This document shows positions 1 through 8,699 of a stretch of 64,000 nt of DNA, in pieces. The notes under the pieces are model-generated. The model saw only the letters and a program-made list of their open reading frames with translations, did not search any database and had not been told where the DNA came from. Position numbers and translations under genes: made by a program. The stretch comes from Spirosoma oryzae. GTDB taxonomy: Bacteria; Bacteroidota; Bacteroidia; Cytophagales; Spirosomataceae. The stretch spans positions 124,001 through 188,000 of the forward strand of contig NZ_PVTE01000007.1 of the NCBI RefSeq assembly GCF_003002825.1, read 5' to 3'. Every line of letters begins with the position of its first letter. Positions within the stretch are counted from its first letter, which is position 1.

Positions 1-755
1 ATAATCCAGCCCGTTACATACTCGCAGGTAGCTGCATCGAGGTGACTCTGAAAGTTACCGGCAGCCACCCGGGCCGATGCATGTGTATCGCGTGCATCGA
101 TCACTAATGTTGAACTGGTAACGCCACCACGAGTCTGGTTAGCCGTGGCCACGGGCTGACCTTCATTTGTCAGCGTTTGTAGCGTAATCGACGATTTTTC
201 GACAAATAAACTTTGCGCATCGGCCTGGCTATGACTACGAAGCAGCTGGAATTGTGTGCCCGCTTTAACCGATGAAAAGTAGCCCGTTACCCGGTAGGTC
301 GCGCTTGTTCGCGATGGGTAACTCAGTTGATCGCCGGTGTAGTCGACAAAATCACCACCGGTCTGTTCGAAGCCGGCCGGAAGCAGCAGTTTAAGCCGGT
401 AAGCGTTGGCACCCGGCAGCGTAAACAGCAGCGAGGGCGCAATGTTCATCAGCTCAGCCGTGATGACCAGTTCGATTGGTTCGCCCAACCGGATCGACTG
501 CCGATTCGCCTGTATCGTAAACCGGATGGGATCACTGTCGGCCTGATCGCGCCGGGGCAACCCGAAAAAGAGCGGATAGCGCGGTAGCGGGCGGCCCGGC
601 CCTATCCGGAGCATTTTGCCTGGGTCGGGCAGTGGGCGACCGGGTGAAATGGCCGGTGCTGCGGAGGCCAGTGTGGCTAGCTGGAATAGTATGCAAGCCA
701 TGAATAGCCCCTGCCTGAGCAGACGGCCTAAGGTCAGGTAAACGTTACGATACAT
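1..755 (-). CDS. Secreted protein of unknown function, C-terminus outside window
   Basis: The frame stays open from an ATG at 755 down to base 1, so only the first ~251 residues are visible. An N-terminal hydrophobic stretch (about residues 14-32, ending ALA-like before APA) looks like a signal peptide. A Gly/Pro-rich linker follows, then a beta-rich region with no enzyme motif I recognise. The last visible residues (C-E-Y-V-T-G-W-I) resemble the start of the C..I.GW repeat module found in large extracellular Bacteroidetes proteins, so the full protein may be a long multi-domain surface or secreted protein. The upstream region (756-960) is very AT-rich and may hold its promoter. The CDS is certain; the function is unknown. 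Confidence 0.75.
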   Translation of the reverse strand, partial: MYRNVYLTLGRLLRQGLFMACILFQLATLASAAPAISPGRPLPDPGKMLRIGPGRPLPRYPLFFGLPRRDQADSDPIRFTIQANRQSIRLGEPIELVITAELMNIAPSLLFTLPGANAYRLKLLLPAGFEQTGGDFVDYTGDQLSYPSRTSATYRVTGYFSSVKAGTQFQLLRSHSQADAQSLFVEKSSITLQTLTNEGQPVATANQTRGGVTSSTLVIDARDTHASARVAAGNFQSHLDAATCEYVTGWI

Positions 756-1198
756 AGTTGGATGACAGACGTAATAATTGTCTGAAATCCCAGTTGACAA
801 ATATTAAGCCAAACCAATGTCGGTAATTTGGCAACTATTGATTCTCTATTTGTCCGTTACGTATTAATAAACATTATATATGTATATCTATATGATTTAT
901 GGTTTACATAGTAGTATTATTATATTAATACTTTTTTAATCTATCGATTCTGGAAATTACTACTAAAGACAGGGCTATGGCGCTAAGAAAAAGGCTTGTA
1001 CCGCGTAAACGCCAGCGCTCAGTATGGTGTCAAATTCGCTGGTCGTCCCTGTGTAAGACGGGCTATCAGGTACTGCTGATTGTGCTAGCTAAACTTTGTA
1101 ATAGCCTGACTAAAGTAAACGCAAAACTGATTATCTGGCTACAAGGTAATCCGGCCGATACAGGGGCGGCATAGACTTTGACAACCTGAAAGCGTTAG
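756..1198. other. AT-rich intergenic region without supported gene
   Basis: Bases ~780-960 are strikingly AT-rich compared with the GC-rich surroundings and contain runs of TATA and ATTA. A 65-codon open frame at 977-1174 on the plus strand begins with a basic peptide. It has no family resemblance, no recognisable promoter of the TAnnTTTG type and no neighbour suggesting a role, so I do not call it a gene. The region probably carries the promoter of the minus-strand gene starting at 755. Confidence 0.5.
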
Positions 1199-1241
1199 AA
1201 TGGGCGTGCCTACGCTAACCATTTGCATGGGCACGCCCATT
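1199..1241. terminator. Strong hairpin, probable bidirectional terminator
   Basis: A perfect 12-base stem (AATGGGCGTGCC at 1199-1210, its complement at 1230-1241) closes a 19-base loop. It is followed by TTTT-like sequence on the plus strand and lies 25 bases beyond the hemH stop codon on the minus strand. This position fits a terminator for hemH. Confidence 0.6.
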
Positions 1242-1265
1242 TTGAACATACCGTGGCAGAACTCG

Positions 1266-2327
1266 TCAGGCTGTTTTGACCAGGTCGACCAGCGTGTCAA
1301 TCCAGATGGGACTATCGTTCAGGCTTTCGACAAGCTGCCAGTGTTCGCCCCCCTGCTCTTCGAATAACTCGCGGTATTCGTCACCGATTTCAATGGTTGT
1401 CTCCAGGCAGTCGGCAACGAAGGAAGGGGAGAAAGCCAGTACGCTCTTTACGCCTTTGCCAGCCAGTTCCTTGATGACCTCGTCCGTATACGGTTTGATC
1501 CAGGGCGTGCGACCGAGTCGGGACTGGAAAGAGGTGGTGTAGCTGCCTTCGGAAATACCCAGTTCTTTGACCAGCCGTCGGGTTGTTTCGAAGCATTGGG
1601 CCCGGTAACAATACTGGTTCATCGCGTGCAGTTTGCTACAGCAGTCGCCCAGCTTGCAGACCTTCCCGGTGACGTCGCCCTTCAGAATTTGCCGTTCCGG
1701 CAGGCCGTGATACGTGAACAGGTAATGGTCGTAGGCGCGTTTTTCCATGTACTTGCGGCCGTTCTGCACGAAGCCTTGGATAAACTTCGGGTGCTCCAGA
1801 AAGCGATTGATAAACTTGATTTCCGGGATCACCTGCCACGATTTGATAATGTCCATTACTTTCTCGTAGACCGAACCCGTACTGGCCGATGCGTACTGTG
1901 GGAAGAACGGAATGACGATGATGCTGTTCAGGCCCAGTCGCTGAAACCGGGTTAGCCCCGCTTCAATGCTGGGACTCTGGTAACGCATCGCCAGTGTGAC
2001 GACGTAATCGCTGCCCAGTGCTTTCTGTAATTCGCGTTCAACGACTTCGCCGTAGTATTTGAGTGGCGAGCCGGTTTCTGTCCAGAGTTCGCGGTATACC
2101 TTGGCCGATTTAGGTGCCCGGAAGGGGGCTATGATGCCGTTGACAAGAAAATAACGGGTGGTGGCGGCAATGTCCAGTACGCGTCCGTCGAGCAGAAATT
2201 CGCGCAGGTACTTGCGGACGTCGGGAACCGCCGGGCTGTCAGGGGTACCCAGATTAACGATAAGAACGCCGGTCTTTCCCAGTTTTTGGGTTGTTTCGAC
2301 AGGCGCGGTGCTTGCGTAGGTGTTCAT
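1266..2327 (-). CDS. hemH: Ferrochelatase HemH
   Basis: 353 residues, the usual size of the family. Ferrochelatase inserts ferrous iron into a porphyrin at the end of heme synthesis, at the cytoplasmic membrane face. The N-terminal VLIVNLGTPD motif (residues 21-30) and the DGRVLDI segment are typical. The metal-site histidine is seen in YHGLPER (His207) and the conserved acidic residue in CLETTIEI (Glu309). Cysteines at about 224, 229, 230, 240 and 245 form a cluster of the kind seen in some bacterial ferrochelatases; whether they bind a cluster here is not shown. The gene is divergent from oxyR with 329 bases between, suggesting coordination with peroxide stress. A strong hairpin follows the stop codon. 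Confidence 0.95.
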   Translation of the reverse strand: MNTYASTAPVETTQKLGKTGVLIVNLGTPDSPAVPDVRKYLREFLLDGRVLDIAATTRYFLVNGIIAPFRAPKSAKVYRELWTETGSPLKYYGEVVERELQKALGSDYVVTLAMRYQSPSIEAGLTRFQRLGLNSIIVIPFFPQYASASTGSVYEKVMDIIKSWQVIPEIKFINRFLEHPKFIQGFVQNGRKYMEKRAYDHYLFTYHGLPERQILKGDVTGKVCKLGDCCSKLHAMNQYCYRAQCFETTRRLVKELGISEGSYTTSFQSRLGRTPWIKPYTDEVIKELAGKGVKSVLAFSPSFVADCLETTIEIGDEYRELFEEQGGEHWQLVESLNDSPIWIDTLVDLVKTA

Positions 2328-2550
2328 ACGATTCAGTGGTCGGTGAGCCGGTGAAGCCGCTCACGAGTTGGTTAACCACAAACTGCGTGTAAAAATACAG
2401 GGTTTTACGGTCTGGTCTTTAGTTTATGACTTACTAGCCGCGATGGGCTTATTCGCAACGCTTCGGGCAAGCCGGGGGGTAAGCCACGGGCTGGTACCAT
2501 CGCCTTACCAGCAGCGTTGTCTTTCGGGTGAGGAGGGGCGGCTAGATCGG

Positions 2551-2558
2551 CAAAAGTA
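2551..2558 (-). promoter_or_regulatory. Candidate -7 promoter box for hemH
   Basis: On the minus strand the sequence reads TACTTTTG, an exact TAnnTTTG Bacteroidetes -7 box. A possible TTG lies 23 bases upstream (complement of CAA at 2582-2584). It would give a long leader (~220 bases) before the hemH ATG, which lowers confidence. It overlaps the oxyR promoter region. Confidence 0.35.
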
Positions 2559-2572
2559 AGACCATGGTGTAT

Positions 2573-2599
2573 TTGTTTACTCAATGTAATTTAGATTTG
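2573..2599 (+). promoter_or_regulatory. Candidate promoter for oxyR
   Basis: TTG at 2573-2575, a 16-base spacer, and TAGATTTG (exact TAnnTTTG) at 2592-2599. The start codon is 57 bases downstream. The spacer is slightly short for the Bacteroidetes consensus. Confidence 0.45.
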
Positions 2600-2656
2600 T
2601 ATTGATTTTTTCGATTGTAGTGTCGGCAGGCCCGTTCTGTTGACTGGTACGCGCTT

Positions 2657-3598
2657 ATGACTCTTTCACAACTTGAATACATTGTAGCCGTCGATACCTA
2701 CCGGCATTTTGCTACGGCTGCCGACAACTGTCACGTAACGCAGCCTACGCTCAGCATGCAGATTCAGAAGCTGGAAGATGAATTGGGAATTCGGGTCTTC
2801 GATCGTTCGAAGCAGCCGGTGGTTCCGACGGGCGTGGGCGAGGCTGTGCTGGCGCAGGCGCGGGAAGTGCTGCGGGCCGCCCGGCGCATTCCCGAGATCG
2901 TCAGCGAATCGAAAAACGATTTTCAGGGCGACCTGAAGATTGGTGTTATTCCGACGTTAGCACCCTACCTGTTGCCGTATTTTATCGGTGAATTTGTGAC
3001 GAAGTACCCGGCGGTATCGGTACAGATTCAGGAACTGGTGACGGAGCAGATTGTCGAACGACTCCGTAAAGGCTTACTCGACGTAGGGCTCGTCGTGACG
3101 CCACTCGACGAAAACGGGATTACGGAGATTCCCCTGTTTCGCGAACCATTTGTGGTCTATGCGGCCGACACACATCCCTTGTCGATCCGGGAGGAGATAC
3201 ATACCGATGACCTGGCGACCGACGGGCTCTGGCTACTGACGGGGGGGCACTGCCTGCGCAATCAGGTTATCAGCGTCTGCGGAACCGACCGTCCGACCAA
3301 CGCGACCAATGCCCTGCAATACGAAACGGGCTCGCTTGAAACACTGATCAAACTGATCGATCGGCAGGATGGCTTTACACTCTTGCCTTTTCTGGCCACG
3401 CTCGACATGGACGAAACCCGTCGTGCACGAATACGGCCGTTCGCGTCGCCAGCGCCGGTACGGGAGGTCAGCCTGATTATTCACCGCAGCTTCCTGAAGC
3501 GCCGGCTGATCGACGCGCTTCGCACCGAGATTCTCCAGCATCTGCCCGCTGCTTTACCCGTCGATACCCACGATGGTACCATAGTGACGCTGGTGTAA
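2657..3598 (+). CDS. oxyR: LysR-family peroxide regulator OxyR
   Basis: 313 residues with an N-terminal winged helix-turn-helix (residues 1-60; FATAADNCHVTQPTLS region) and a LysR substrate-binding domain from ~90. The two redox cysteines of OxyR are present in HCLRNQVISVC at residues 199 and 208, the same numbering and spacing as in E. coli OxyR, so peroxide sensing by disulfide formation is well supported. The C-terminal tail after ~295 is a little longer than usual. The divergent neighbour is hemH; E. coli OxyR also activates hemH, so control of the shared 329-base region is a reasonable inference. A candidate TTG/TAnnTTTG promoter lies 57 bases upstream of the ATG. Confidence 0.93.
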   Translation: MTLSQLEYIVAVDTYRHFATAADNCHVTQPTLSMQIQKLEDELGIRVFDRSKQPVVPTGVGEAVLAQAREVLRAARRIPEIVSESKNDFQGDLKIGVIPTLAPYLLPYFIGEFVTKYPAVSVQIQELVTEQIVERLRKGLLDVGLVVTPLDENGITEIPLFREPFVVYAADTHPLSIREEIHTDDLATDGLWLLTGGHCLRNQVISVCGTDRPTNATNALQYETGSLETLIKLIDRQDGFTLLPFLATLDMDETRRARIRPFASPAPVREVSLIIHRSFLKRRLIDALRTEILQHLPAALPVDTHDGTIVTLV

Positions 3599-3606
3599 GC
3601 AGGCAG

Positions 3607-3631
3607 CCGGTTTTCAGTACACAGTTTACGG
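3607..3631. repeat. Half-copy of the heptad repeat element
   Basis: The sequence contains three 7-base units (TTTTCAG, TACACAG, TTTACGG) of the family described at 9369, 14957, 19569 and elsewhere. No matching inverted arm is visible, so this appears to be a solitary or degraded half-element, just after the oxyR stop codon. Confidence 0.5.
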
Positions 3632-3634
3632 CTG

Positions 3635-3664
3635 ACCGGTTGGCAGCGCGGCCGGTTTATTTTT
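3635..3664 (+). terminator. Possible oxyR terminator
   Basis: ACCGG at 3635-3639 pairs with CCGGT at 3652-3656, followed by TTTATTTTT. The stem is only 5 bases. The T-tract overlaps the end of the convergent metallopeptidase gene. Confidence 0.35.
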
Positions 3665-4469
3665 CCCGCTCCAACCGGCGGTATGCTTCGTCGAACGGTT
3701 CGCCCCTGGCAACAGCCTGCGTAAGCGCCAGTAAACCCGGTCGCTTCACCCGGCATAACCAGCGCTCGACTTCGTCGGCTGCGGTCTGATAAGCCAGCAT
3801 GACCCGGCCATAGTCGCCCCCGAAAAAGTCGTCTGTCGTGACCAGATCGGTCAGGGGAATCATGGGGCGCGGTGGAAAGTGGAACCGGTTGCGCAGGGAT
3901 TCATCAGGCACCGTTGTGCTTGTATCGGGCTGTTCCCAAACGTCGGGCGAGCTGAAGCGATAATCGACCAGCAGAGCCAGTCCTTCGTTGAACCACTGCG
4001 GAACCTGTCGTTTGATGCGCCACCAGCCAAGCCGGGCAAACAGCTCGTCGTGACACAGTTCATGGGCAATCACATCGACGTTGTTTCCGTCGGGACCCAG
4101 CACCAGATAAGCGTCGCCCCAGGGCGTGCCGAGACTGCAACCGGCTCCTTCACCGCCCGCACAGTACCGAACGTAGTCGGCCTGGTCAGGACAATAAATC
4201 AGTATGGCCCGCCCTTGCTGGCTACCCCAAAATCGGCTGATTCGTGCCTGCGCAGCCCGGACGTGGGCCTGAAATGTAGTTCGCTGCCGGGGCGAAACCG
4301 TCGTTCGCACGTATACGGCGTGGCTGGACGTACTATCGAATACCTGCCGAAAATCGCCCGAGCGCGTTACCAGCATGCAACGAAACAGATGCGGGTACAA
4401 CAGCGGCAGGGCCAGCGGTAGCGCAACAAATAGCGATAGAAAGAAACGAACAGCACCGAGTTTGGGCAT
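3657..4469 (-). CDS. Membrane-anchored or secreted gluzincin-like metallopeptidase
   Basis: 270 residues from the ATG at 4469 (a GTG one codon upstream is also possible). An N-terminal hydrophobic segment (about residues 9-30) suggests a signal peptide or membrane anchor. The mid-protein contains HELCH, a zinc-binding HExxH motif, followed ~25 residues later by WFNEGLA, whose Glu fits the third zinc ligand of gluzincins. I therefore predict a zinc-dependent peptidase acting outside the cytoplasm; the substrate is unknown. The four cysteines clustered before and within the motif could form disulfides. It converges on oxyR and diverges from the renalase-like oxidoreductase gene. Confidence 0.75.
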   Translation of the reverse strand: MPKLGAVRFFLSLFVALPLALPLLYPHLFRCMLVTRSGDFRQVFDSTSSHAVYVRTTVSPRQRTTFQAHVRAAQARISRFWGSQQGRAILIYCPDQADYVRYCAGGEGAGCSLGTPWGDAYLVLGPDGNNVDVIAHELCHDELFARLGWWRIKRQVPQWFNEGLALLVDYRFSSPDVWEQPDTSTTVPDESLRNRFHFPPRPMIPLTDLVTTDDFFGGDYGRVMLAYQTAADEVERWLCRVKRPGLLALTQAVARGEPFDEAYRRLEREK

Positions 4470-4621
4470 CACATCGTCAACACGGCCCTACATCCGTTTG
4501 TTAAACTGCGAAGTACGACGCCCCGACCGGATTTTCCTATTCGAACCGGCGGTTGTCGGACGCAAAGCCGTTGAGCGTGTTAACAGAAAATAGACTACTA
4601 CCCTAAAAATCGTACCAGTCA

Positions 4622-5596
4622 ATGCAATCGTGTGTGATTATCGGAGCCGGCATCGCAGGCCTTACAGCGGCCCGACAACTTGTACAACAGGGATGGACCG
4701 TAACCGTGCTCGACAAGGGGCGGGGACTGGGGGGGCGGCTGGCCACCCGCCGACTGGCCAATGGCCGGGCCGACCACGGCGCGCAGGTGATCCGGGCCAC
4801 CACAGTCCCGTTCAATGACTGGCTTACATCGGCCGACGGGCAGGCAGCACTCATGGCGTGGCCTGTCGACCCGGTAGGTACCGGCTGGGTCGGACGCGAC
4901 GGCATGAACCGGGTGGCGAAACAACTGGCTACGGGGCTGGCGATCGAAACCGGGCAGACGGTGGTAGCGGTAAAGGCCGACGGAACGGGCTGGCGAATCG
5001 AGACGGAAAGCGGCCAGTCGTTTCGGGGCGACGCGTTACTGTGTACGATACCCGCTCCGCAGGCGCTGACGTTGTTTGTCGATAAATCGAATCTGCTGGC
5101 ACCCGCCGATCAGCGCGCCCTGCAAACGATTCAGTATGACCCCTGCCTGGCCGTACTGGTCGCGCTGGACCAGGCAAGCCAAATTCCCGCGCCCGGCGGC
5201 TTGTGGCTCGACCGGCCCGACATCGCCTGGGTGGCCGACAACCAGCAGAAAGGTATTTCGCCCGACGTACCGACCGTTACGATACTAGCGAGTACTGCGT
5301 TCAGCCGGGCCAATCTGGATGGCGACCTGACCGCAGCGGGCCAACAGCTGCTGGCACAGCTCGCCGACTGGCTACCTGCCGAAACGATTACGTCGGTACA
5401 GGTACACCGCTGGCGTTACAGTCAGGTCGTGCAGGCCCATCCAGACCCATACTGGCGGGCAACTACCCCGTTGCCACTCCTGTTCGGTGGCGACGGTTTC
5501 GGCGGAACGGCCCCCTACGATCCGCATCTGAACGTCGAACGGGCATTCCTGTCCGGGCGGAGCATGGCCGATTGGCTTGTTGCTCAGTCAGCGTAG
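4622..5596 (+). CDS. Renalase-like FAD-dependent oxidoreductase
   Basis: 324 residues. The N-terminal dinucleotide-binding motif GAGIAG (residues 8-13), followed by a basic GRGLGGRLATRR segment at ~34-45, is characteristic of small renalase-like amine oxidase-fold flavoproteins. These are predicted cytoplasmic and bind FAD, with NAD(P)H-related substrates in characterised members; the substrate here is unknown. A C-terminal GGDGF segment near residue 290 matches the second FAD-contact region of the family. The stop codon (TAG, 5594-5596) lies inside the head of a large hairpin. It is convergent with another FAD enzyme. Confidence 0.8.
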   Translation: MQSCVIIGAGIAGLTAARQLVQQGWTVTVLDKGRGLGGRLATRRLANGRADHGAQVIRATTVPFNDWLTSADGQAALMAWPVDPVGTGWVGRDGMNRVAKQLATGLAIETGQTVVAVKADGTGWRIETESGQSFRGDALLCTIPAPQALTLFVDKSNLLAPADQRALQTIQYDPCLAVLVALDQASQIPAPGGLWLDRPDIAWVADNQQKGISPDVPTVTILASTAFSRANLDGDLTAAGQQLLAQLADWLPAETITSVQVHRWRYSQVVQAHPDPYWRATTPLPLLFGGDGFGGTAPYDPHLNVERAFLSGRSMADWLVAQSA

Positions 5597-5629
5597 CCCT
5601 AACAGGTTTCCAAAAAACCTGTTAGGGCT
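5593..5629. repeat. GTAG-headed 15-base-stem hairpin, REP-like and terminator-like
   Basis: A perfect 15-base stem (AGCCCTAACAGGTTT at 5595-5609, complement at 5615-5629) with a 5-base loop sits between two convergent genes, an ideal place for a bidirectional terminator. It begins with GTAG, the tetranucleotide that heads REP hairpins, and the upstream gene's stop codon is the TAG of that GTAG. A similar hairpin, inverted, lies at 37918-37952. Confidence 0.65.
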
Positions 5630-5652
5630 GGTAACTAGATGGTTGCCGCTAG

Positions 5653-6948
5653 TCAATCGGTGCGGAGAATCTGTTCGGCAACCAACCGTCCTGTTTGCAA
5701 CGCTGCATTGAGCGACGGATAAGCCGACTGATCACCGCATTGGTATAACCCTTCCGCCAGCTTCAGCGGTTGATGGGTCGTGCCGGCAGTAGCTGCGGTC
5801 GGGCTGTACGCTGGCAGTGCCTGCGGAATGTGATAGGTACGCAGATGTCGCCATTGCTGCACACCGTCGCCAAACCAGCCGGTGAGTTCGCGTCGGATAC
5901 GGTCGGTTAGCGCCGTCTCGTTGACAGTTTCCAGCCCCTGCGTACTGACCGAAATCAGCCGTTGTCCCGCTGGCGCATACGTTGGCGCAACATCACTGAC
6001 GATGGCCATGTTATGCACCGCCGAACGCCGGTTAGGGTTCAGCATGAGCATTTTCTTCGGCAACTCGTCGGGCAATTGCCAGCTGTCGGGGACGGCGAAA
6101 TACGTGCAGGTCGTGTGGTTGAAGGCCGTGTTATCGGGAACCGGCCGGTTCCGCAGTGAAGCCACCGATGCCGGATCAACGGCCAGCACGATGGTTTGCG
6201 CCTGTATCGTCCGGCCATCCGCCAGGGTAACCCGCGTACCGTCGAGCTGTACTACCGGGCTATTGAGTTGGATCTGATCGGGCGATAGCCGACGCGCCAG
6301 CTGGTTGGCTAGTTCACCGATGCCGAGGGCTGGTAGGGCCGCGTCGCCCGAAAAAAACATCCGGAAGCAGAAATCGAAGAATGTCGAGGACGTCGTCAGG
6401 GCGTCTTCCAGAAAGACCCCACCGAAGAAAGGCCGGAAAAACAGCTCGATAATGTGCTCGGAAAAGCCGAGGTCATGCAGTCGTTGCAATGTCGTTGTCG
6501 GCGTCTGTCTCAGCAACTCATCGACAGGCAGGCTCTGGGTCTGGCGCAGTAACTCGACAATACGCAGTTTATCAGCGACTGTACCGACGGGTGATGTCAG
6601 CGTTTTGAAAACCGACAGCGGTTCCTTGAACGGGTTGAATAATGGCAGCCAGGTGTTGGTGCCGGACTGCGGCTGATGAATCAGCGCACCCGACCGAAAC
6701 CGGGCCAGCTCAAGGGCTTCGTAATTGAGCACTCGCTGCGCTTCCGGGTAGGCCGTCAGCAGAATTTGAAAGCCCCGGTCGAGCCGAAACCCATCGACCA
6801 GATCGGTACGCACGCGCCCGCCCACGCCGTCGCTACTGTCGAGTAGCAGCGCGTCGACACCAGCGGCTTTCAGCCGGACAGCGCAGGCCAGACCAGCCAT
6901 GCCGGCACCTATAATCAAAACAGGAACAGGGGTATTGGGTAGATTCAT
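5653..6948 (-). CDS. FAD-dependent amine oxidase/desaturase-like oxidoreductase
   Basis: 431 residues. GAGMAG near residues 14-19 is the FAD-binding Rossmann motif, followed by the GVGGRVRTD segment typical of the amine oxidase and phytoene-desaturase superfamily. A C-terminal CGDQSAYPSLNAALQTG stretch fits the second FAD-contact region. Family members oxidise amines or desaturate isoprenoids or related lipids; nothing nearby tells which applies here. The protein is probably cytoplasmic or membrane-peripheral. It is convergent with the renalase-like gene at 4622, separated by a strong hairpin. Confidence 0.8.
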   Translation of the reverse strand: MNLPNTPVPVLIIGAGMAGLACAVRLKAAGVDALLLDSSDGVGGRVRTDLVDGFRLDRGFQILLTAYPEAQRVLNYEALELARFRSGALIHQPQSGTNTWLPLFNPFKEPLSVFKTLTSPVGTVADKLRIVELLRQTQSLPVDELLRQTPTTTLQRLHDLGFSEHIIELFFRPFFGGVFLEDALTTSSTFFDFCFRMFFSGDAALPALGIGELANQLARRLSPDQIQLNSPVVQLDGTRVTLADGRTIQAQTIVLAVDPASVASLRNRPVPDNTAFNHTTCTYFAVPDSWQLPDELPKKMLMLNPNRRSAVHNMAIVSDVAPTYAPAGQRLISVSTQGLETVNETALTDRIRRELTGWFGDGVQQWRHLRTYHIPQALPAYSPTAATAGTTHQPLKLAEGLYQCGDQSAYPSLNAALQTGRLVAEQILRTD

Positions 6949-7117
6949 GTATGTATGAAGGCTGAACCGAACGATCGGCCCGCTAAAAGTACGTGCTCAT
7001 CTAACCCGTCGGGCAGCGGCTTGGTTATTGGCTGGTACTATTTTTATAAAAATTGACTTAATTGAAGATAATAAAAAAATAATATGTTGATAATCAGTGA
7101 GAATAGGTAAACAGGAA

Positions 7118-7146
7118 TTGCTTTTTTCAAGCTATTATTAATTTTG
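7118..7146 (+). promoter_or_regulatory. Bacteroidetes-type promoter for the 7172 gene
   Basis: TTG at 7118-7120, an 18-base spacer, then TAATTTTG at 7139-7146, an exact TAnnTTTG box. Transcription would start near 7153, about 19 bases before the ATG at 7172. The surrounding 7030-7140 is AT-rich. Confidence 0.7.
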
Positions 7147-7171
7147 TGCCTATTCGTTGTGTTATACGGGC

Positions 7172-7789
7172 ATGAACCTGCTGGTTGTCGATAATTTCGA
7201 TTCGTTCACCTTCACGCTTGTCGATTACCTGCGGCAGGCGGGAGCGACGTGTCGGGTATTACGGAACGACGCACCCTGGGACCAACTGACGCAGCCCTGT
7301 GATGCGGTGGTACTATCGCCGGGTCCGGGAACACCGCGTCGGGCGGGCCGATTGATGGACGTCATCGAGCATTTTCATCGGCAGGTACCCATGTTGGGTG
7401 TCTGTTTGGGGCATCAGGCCATCGGCGAATTTTTCGGTGCTGAGCTATCGACGGCCGACCAACCCATGCACGGAAAGGTGTCGCTGATTCGTGTCGATCC
7501 TGCCGATGAATTATTCGCTGGCCTGCCCGGTCGGTTTGGCGTCACGCGGTATCACTCGCTGGTGCTGCGTACCCTGCCCGGCGAACTGGTCAGTACGGCG
7601 CAGACCGATCAGCAGGAGATTATGGCCCTGCGCCACCGTTGGTTACCACTTTGGGGTGTACAGTTTCACCCCGAAGCAGCCCTGACCGAACATGGGCTGT
7701 CACTTATAAAAAACTGGGTTAACTTTAATCAACACGAGAACACGGCTGGCAACGAAGCATCGTCGGCACCAGCCTGTTTAGTAGCATAG
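7172..7789 (+). CDS. Glutamine amidotransferase, PabA/TrpG type
   Basis: 205 residues from the ATG at 7172; an upstream in-frame start at 7157 gives only five extra residues and lies very close to the predicted transcription start. It is a class-I glutamine amidotransferase: VLSPGPGTP oxyanion region, nucleophile Cys78 in GVCLGHQ, and His166/Glu168 in QFHPEA. It supplies ammonia from glutamine to aminodeoxychorismate synthase (folate) or anthranilate synthase (tryptophan). No trpE/pabB partner is in the window, so the two roles cannot be separated. The gene for an alpha/beta hydrolase follows 9 bases after the stop, consistent with co-transcription. Confidence 0.88.
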   Translation: MNLLVVDNFDSFTFTLVDYLRQAGATCRVLRNDAPWDQLTQPCDAVVLSPGPGTPRRAGRLMDVIEHFHRQVPMLGVCLGHQAIGEFFGAELSTADQPMHGKVSLIRVDPADELFAGLPGRFGVTRYHSLVLRTLPGELVSTAQTDQQEIMALRHRWLPLWGVQFHPEAALTEHGLSLIKNWVNFNQHENTAGNEASSAPACLVA

Positions 7790-7798
7790 CATACCGGT

Positions 7799-8578
7799 AT
7801 GAACTATCAGATTCGGAAAGAAGCAGGATTTCAGTATGTCGATGAAGGGCAGGGCGACGTGTTGTTGCTGTTGCACGGCTTATTCGGCGCACTCAGTAAC
7901 TGGGACGCCGTCATCAAGGATTTTTCGGACCGGTATCGGGTGATTATTCCGCTGATGCCGATCTACGAGATGCCGATTCGACAGGCAAGTCTGGAAGGCT
8001 TATTGACGTTTATCGAACGCTTTGTCGACTACCAGAAACTCAACGACCTGACCCTGCTGGGAAACTCACTCGGTGGACATGTTGCGCTGCTCTACACGTT
8101 TCAGCATCCTGAGCGCGTGCAGCGGCTGGTCCTGACGGGGAGTTCGGGTCTGTTCGAGAATGGGATGGGCGGTTCGTTTCCCAAGCGGGGTAGTTACGAC
8201 TATGTGGCTGAGCGCGTCGCGTATACGTTCTACGATCCGAAAGTAGCGACGAAAGAACTGGTCGACGAAGTCTTTGAAACGACGAGCAGTATCCCCAAGT
8301 GCATGAGCATCGTGGGCATTGCCAAGTCGGCGCAGCGCAACAACGTAGCCAAAGACCTGCATAAAATTCAGGTACCTACGCTGCTGGTCTGGGGGCTCAA
8401 CGATACCATCACACCGGCTGAGGTGGGCTATGAATTCAACCGGCTCATCGCCCAGTCAGAACTGCATTTTATCGACAAATGCTGCCACGCACCCATGATG
8501 GAGTGCCCGACTCAGTTCAACAATCTGCTCGCTGACTGGCTGATCCGGAACCCCATCGGCGAACTGGTCGTTGGTTAA
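7799..8578 (+). CDS. Alpha/beta-hydrolase
   Basis: 259 residues with the full catalytic set of the fold: oxyanion segment HGLFG (26-30), nucleophile Ser90 in GNSLGGH, acid Asp202 in GLNDTITP and His230 in CCHAPM. No signal peptide is seen, so it is probably a cytoplasmic esterase, lipase or C-C hydrolase. It starts 9 bases after the amidotransferase gene and likely shares its promoter at 7118. The substrate cannot be told from sequence. Confidence 0.85.
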   Translation: MNYQIRKEAGFQYVDEGQGDVLLLLHGLFGALSNWDAVIKDFSDRYRVIIPLMPIYEMPIRQASLEGLLTFIERFVDYQKLNDLTLLGNSLGGHVALLYTFQHPERVQRLVLTGSSGLFENGMGGSFPKRGSYDYVAERVAYTFYDPKVATKELVDEVFETTSSIPKCMSIVGIAKSAQRNNVAKDLHKIQVPTLLVWGLNDTITPAEVGYEFNRLIAQSELHFIDKCCHAPMMECPTQFNNLLADWLIRNPIGELVVG

Positions 8579-8699
8579 GTAACCCGGCGTGTCAGGCGAC
8601 CGTGGGATAATTACCGACATTCACAGACTGCGTATATCCAACCTATTTGGATTTTCCGTAGTTTTCTGACCAACACATTCGTCGTTGACACCAATCTGT

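Noticed and set aside
977..1174. 65-codon frame with a basic start
   Set aside because: No family resemblance, no promoter box, next to an AT-rich non-coding stretch and a terminator; likely chance.
2368..2559. 63-codon frame between hemH and oxyR
   Set aside because: It covers the divergent control region, has no recognisable domain and overlaps the candidate hemH promoter box.
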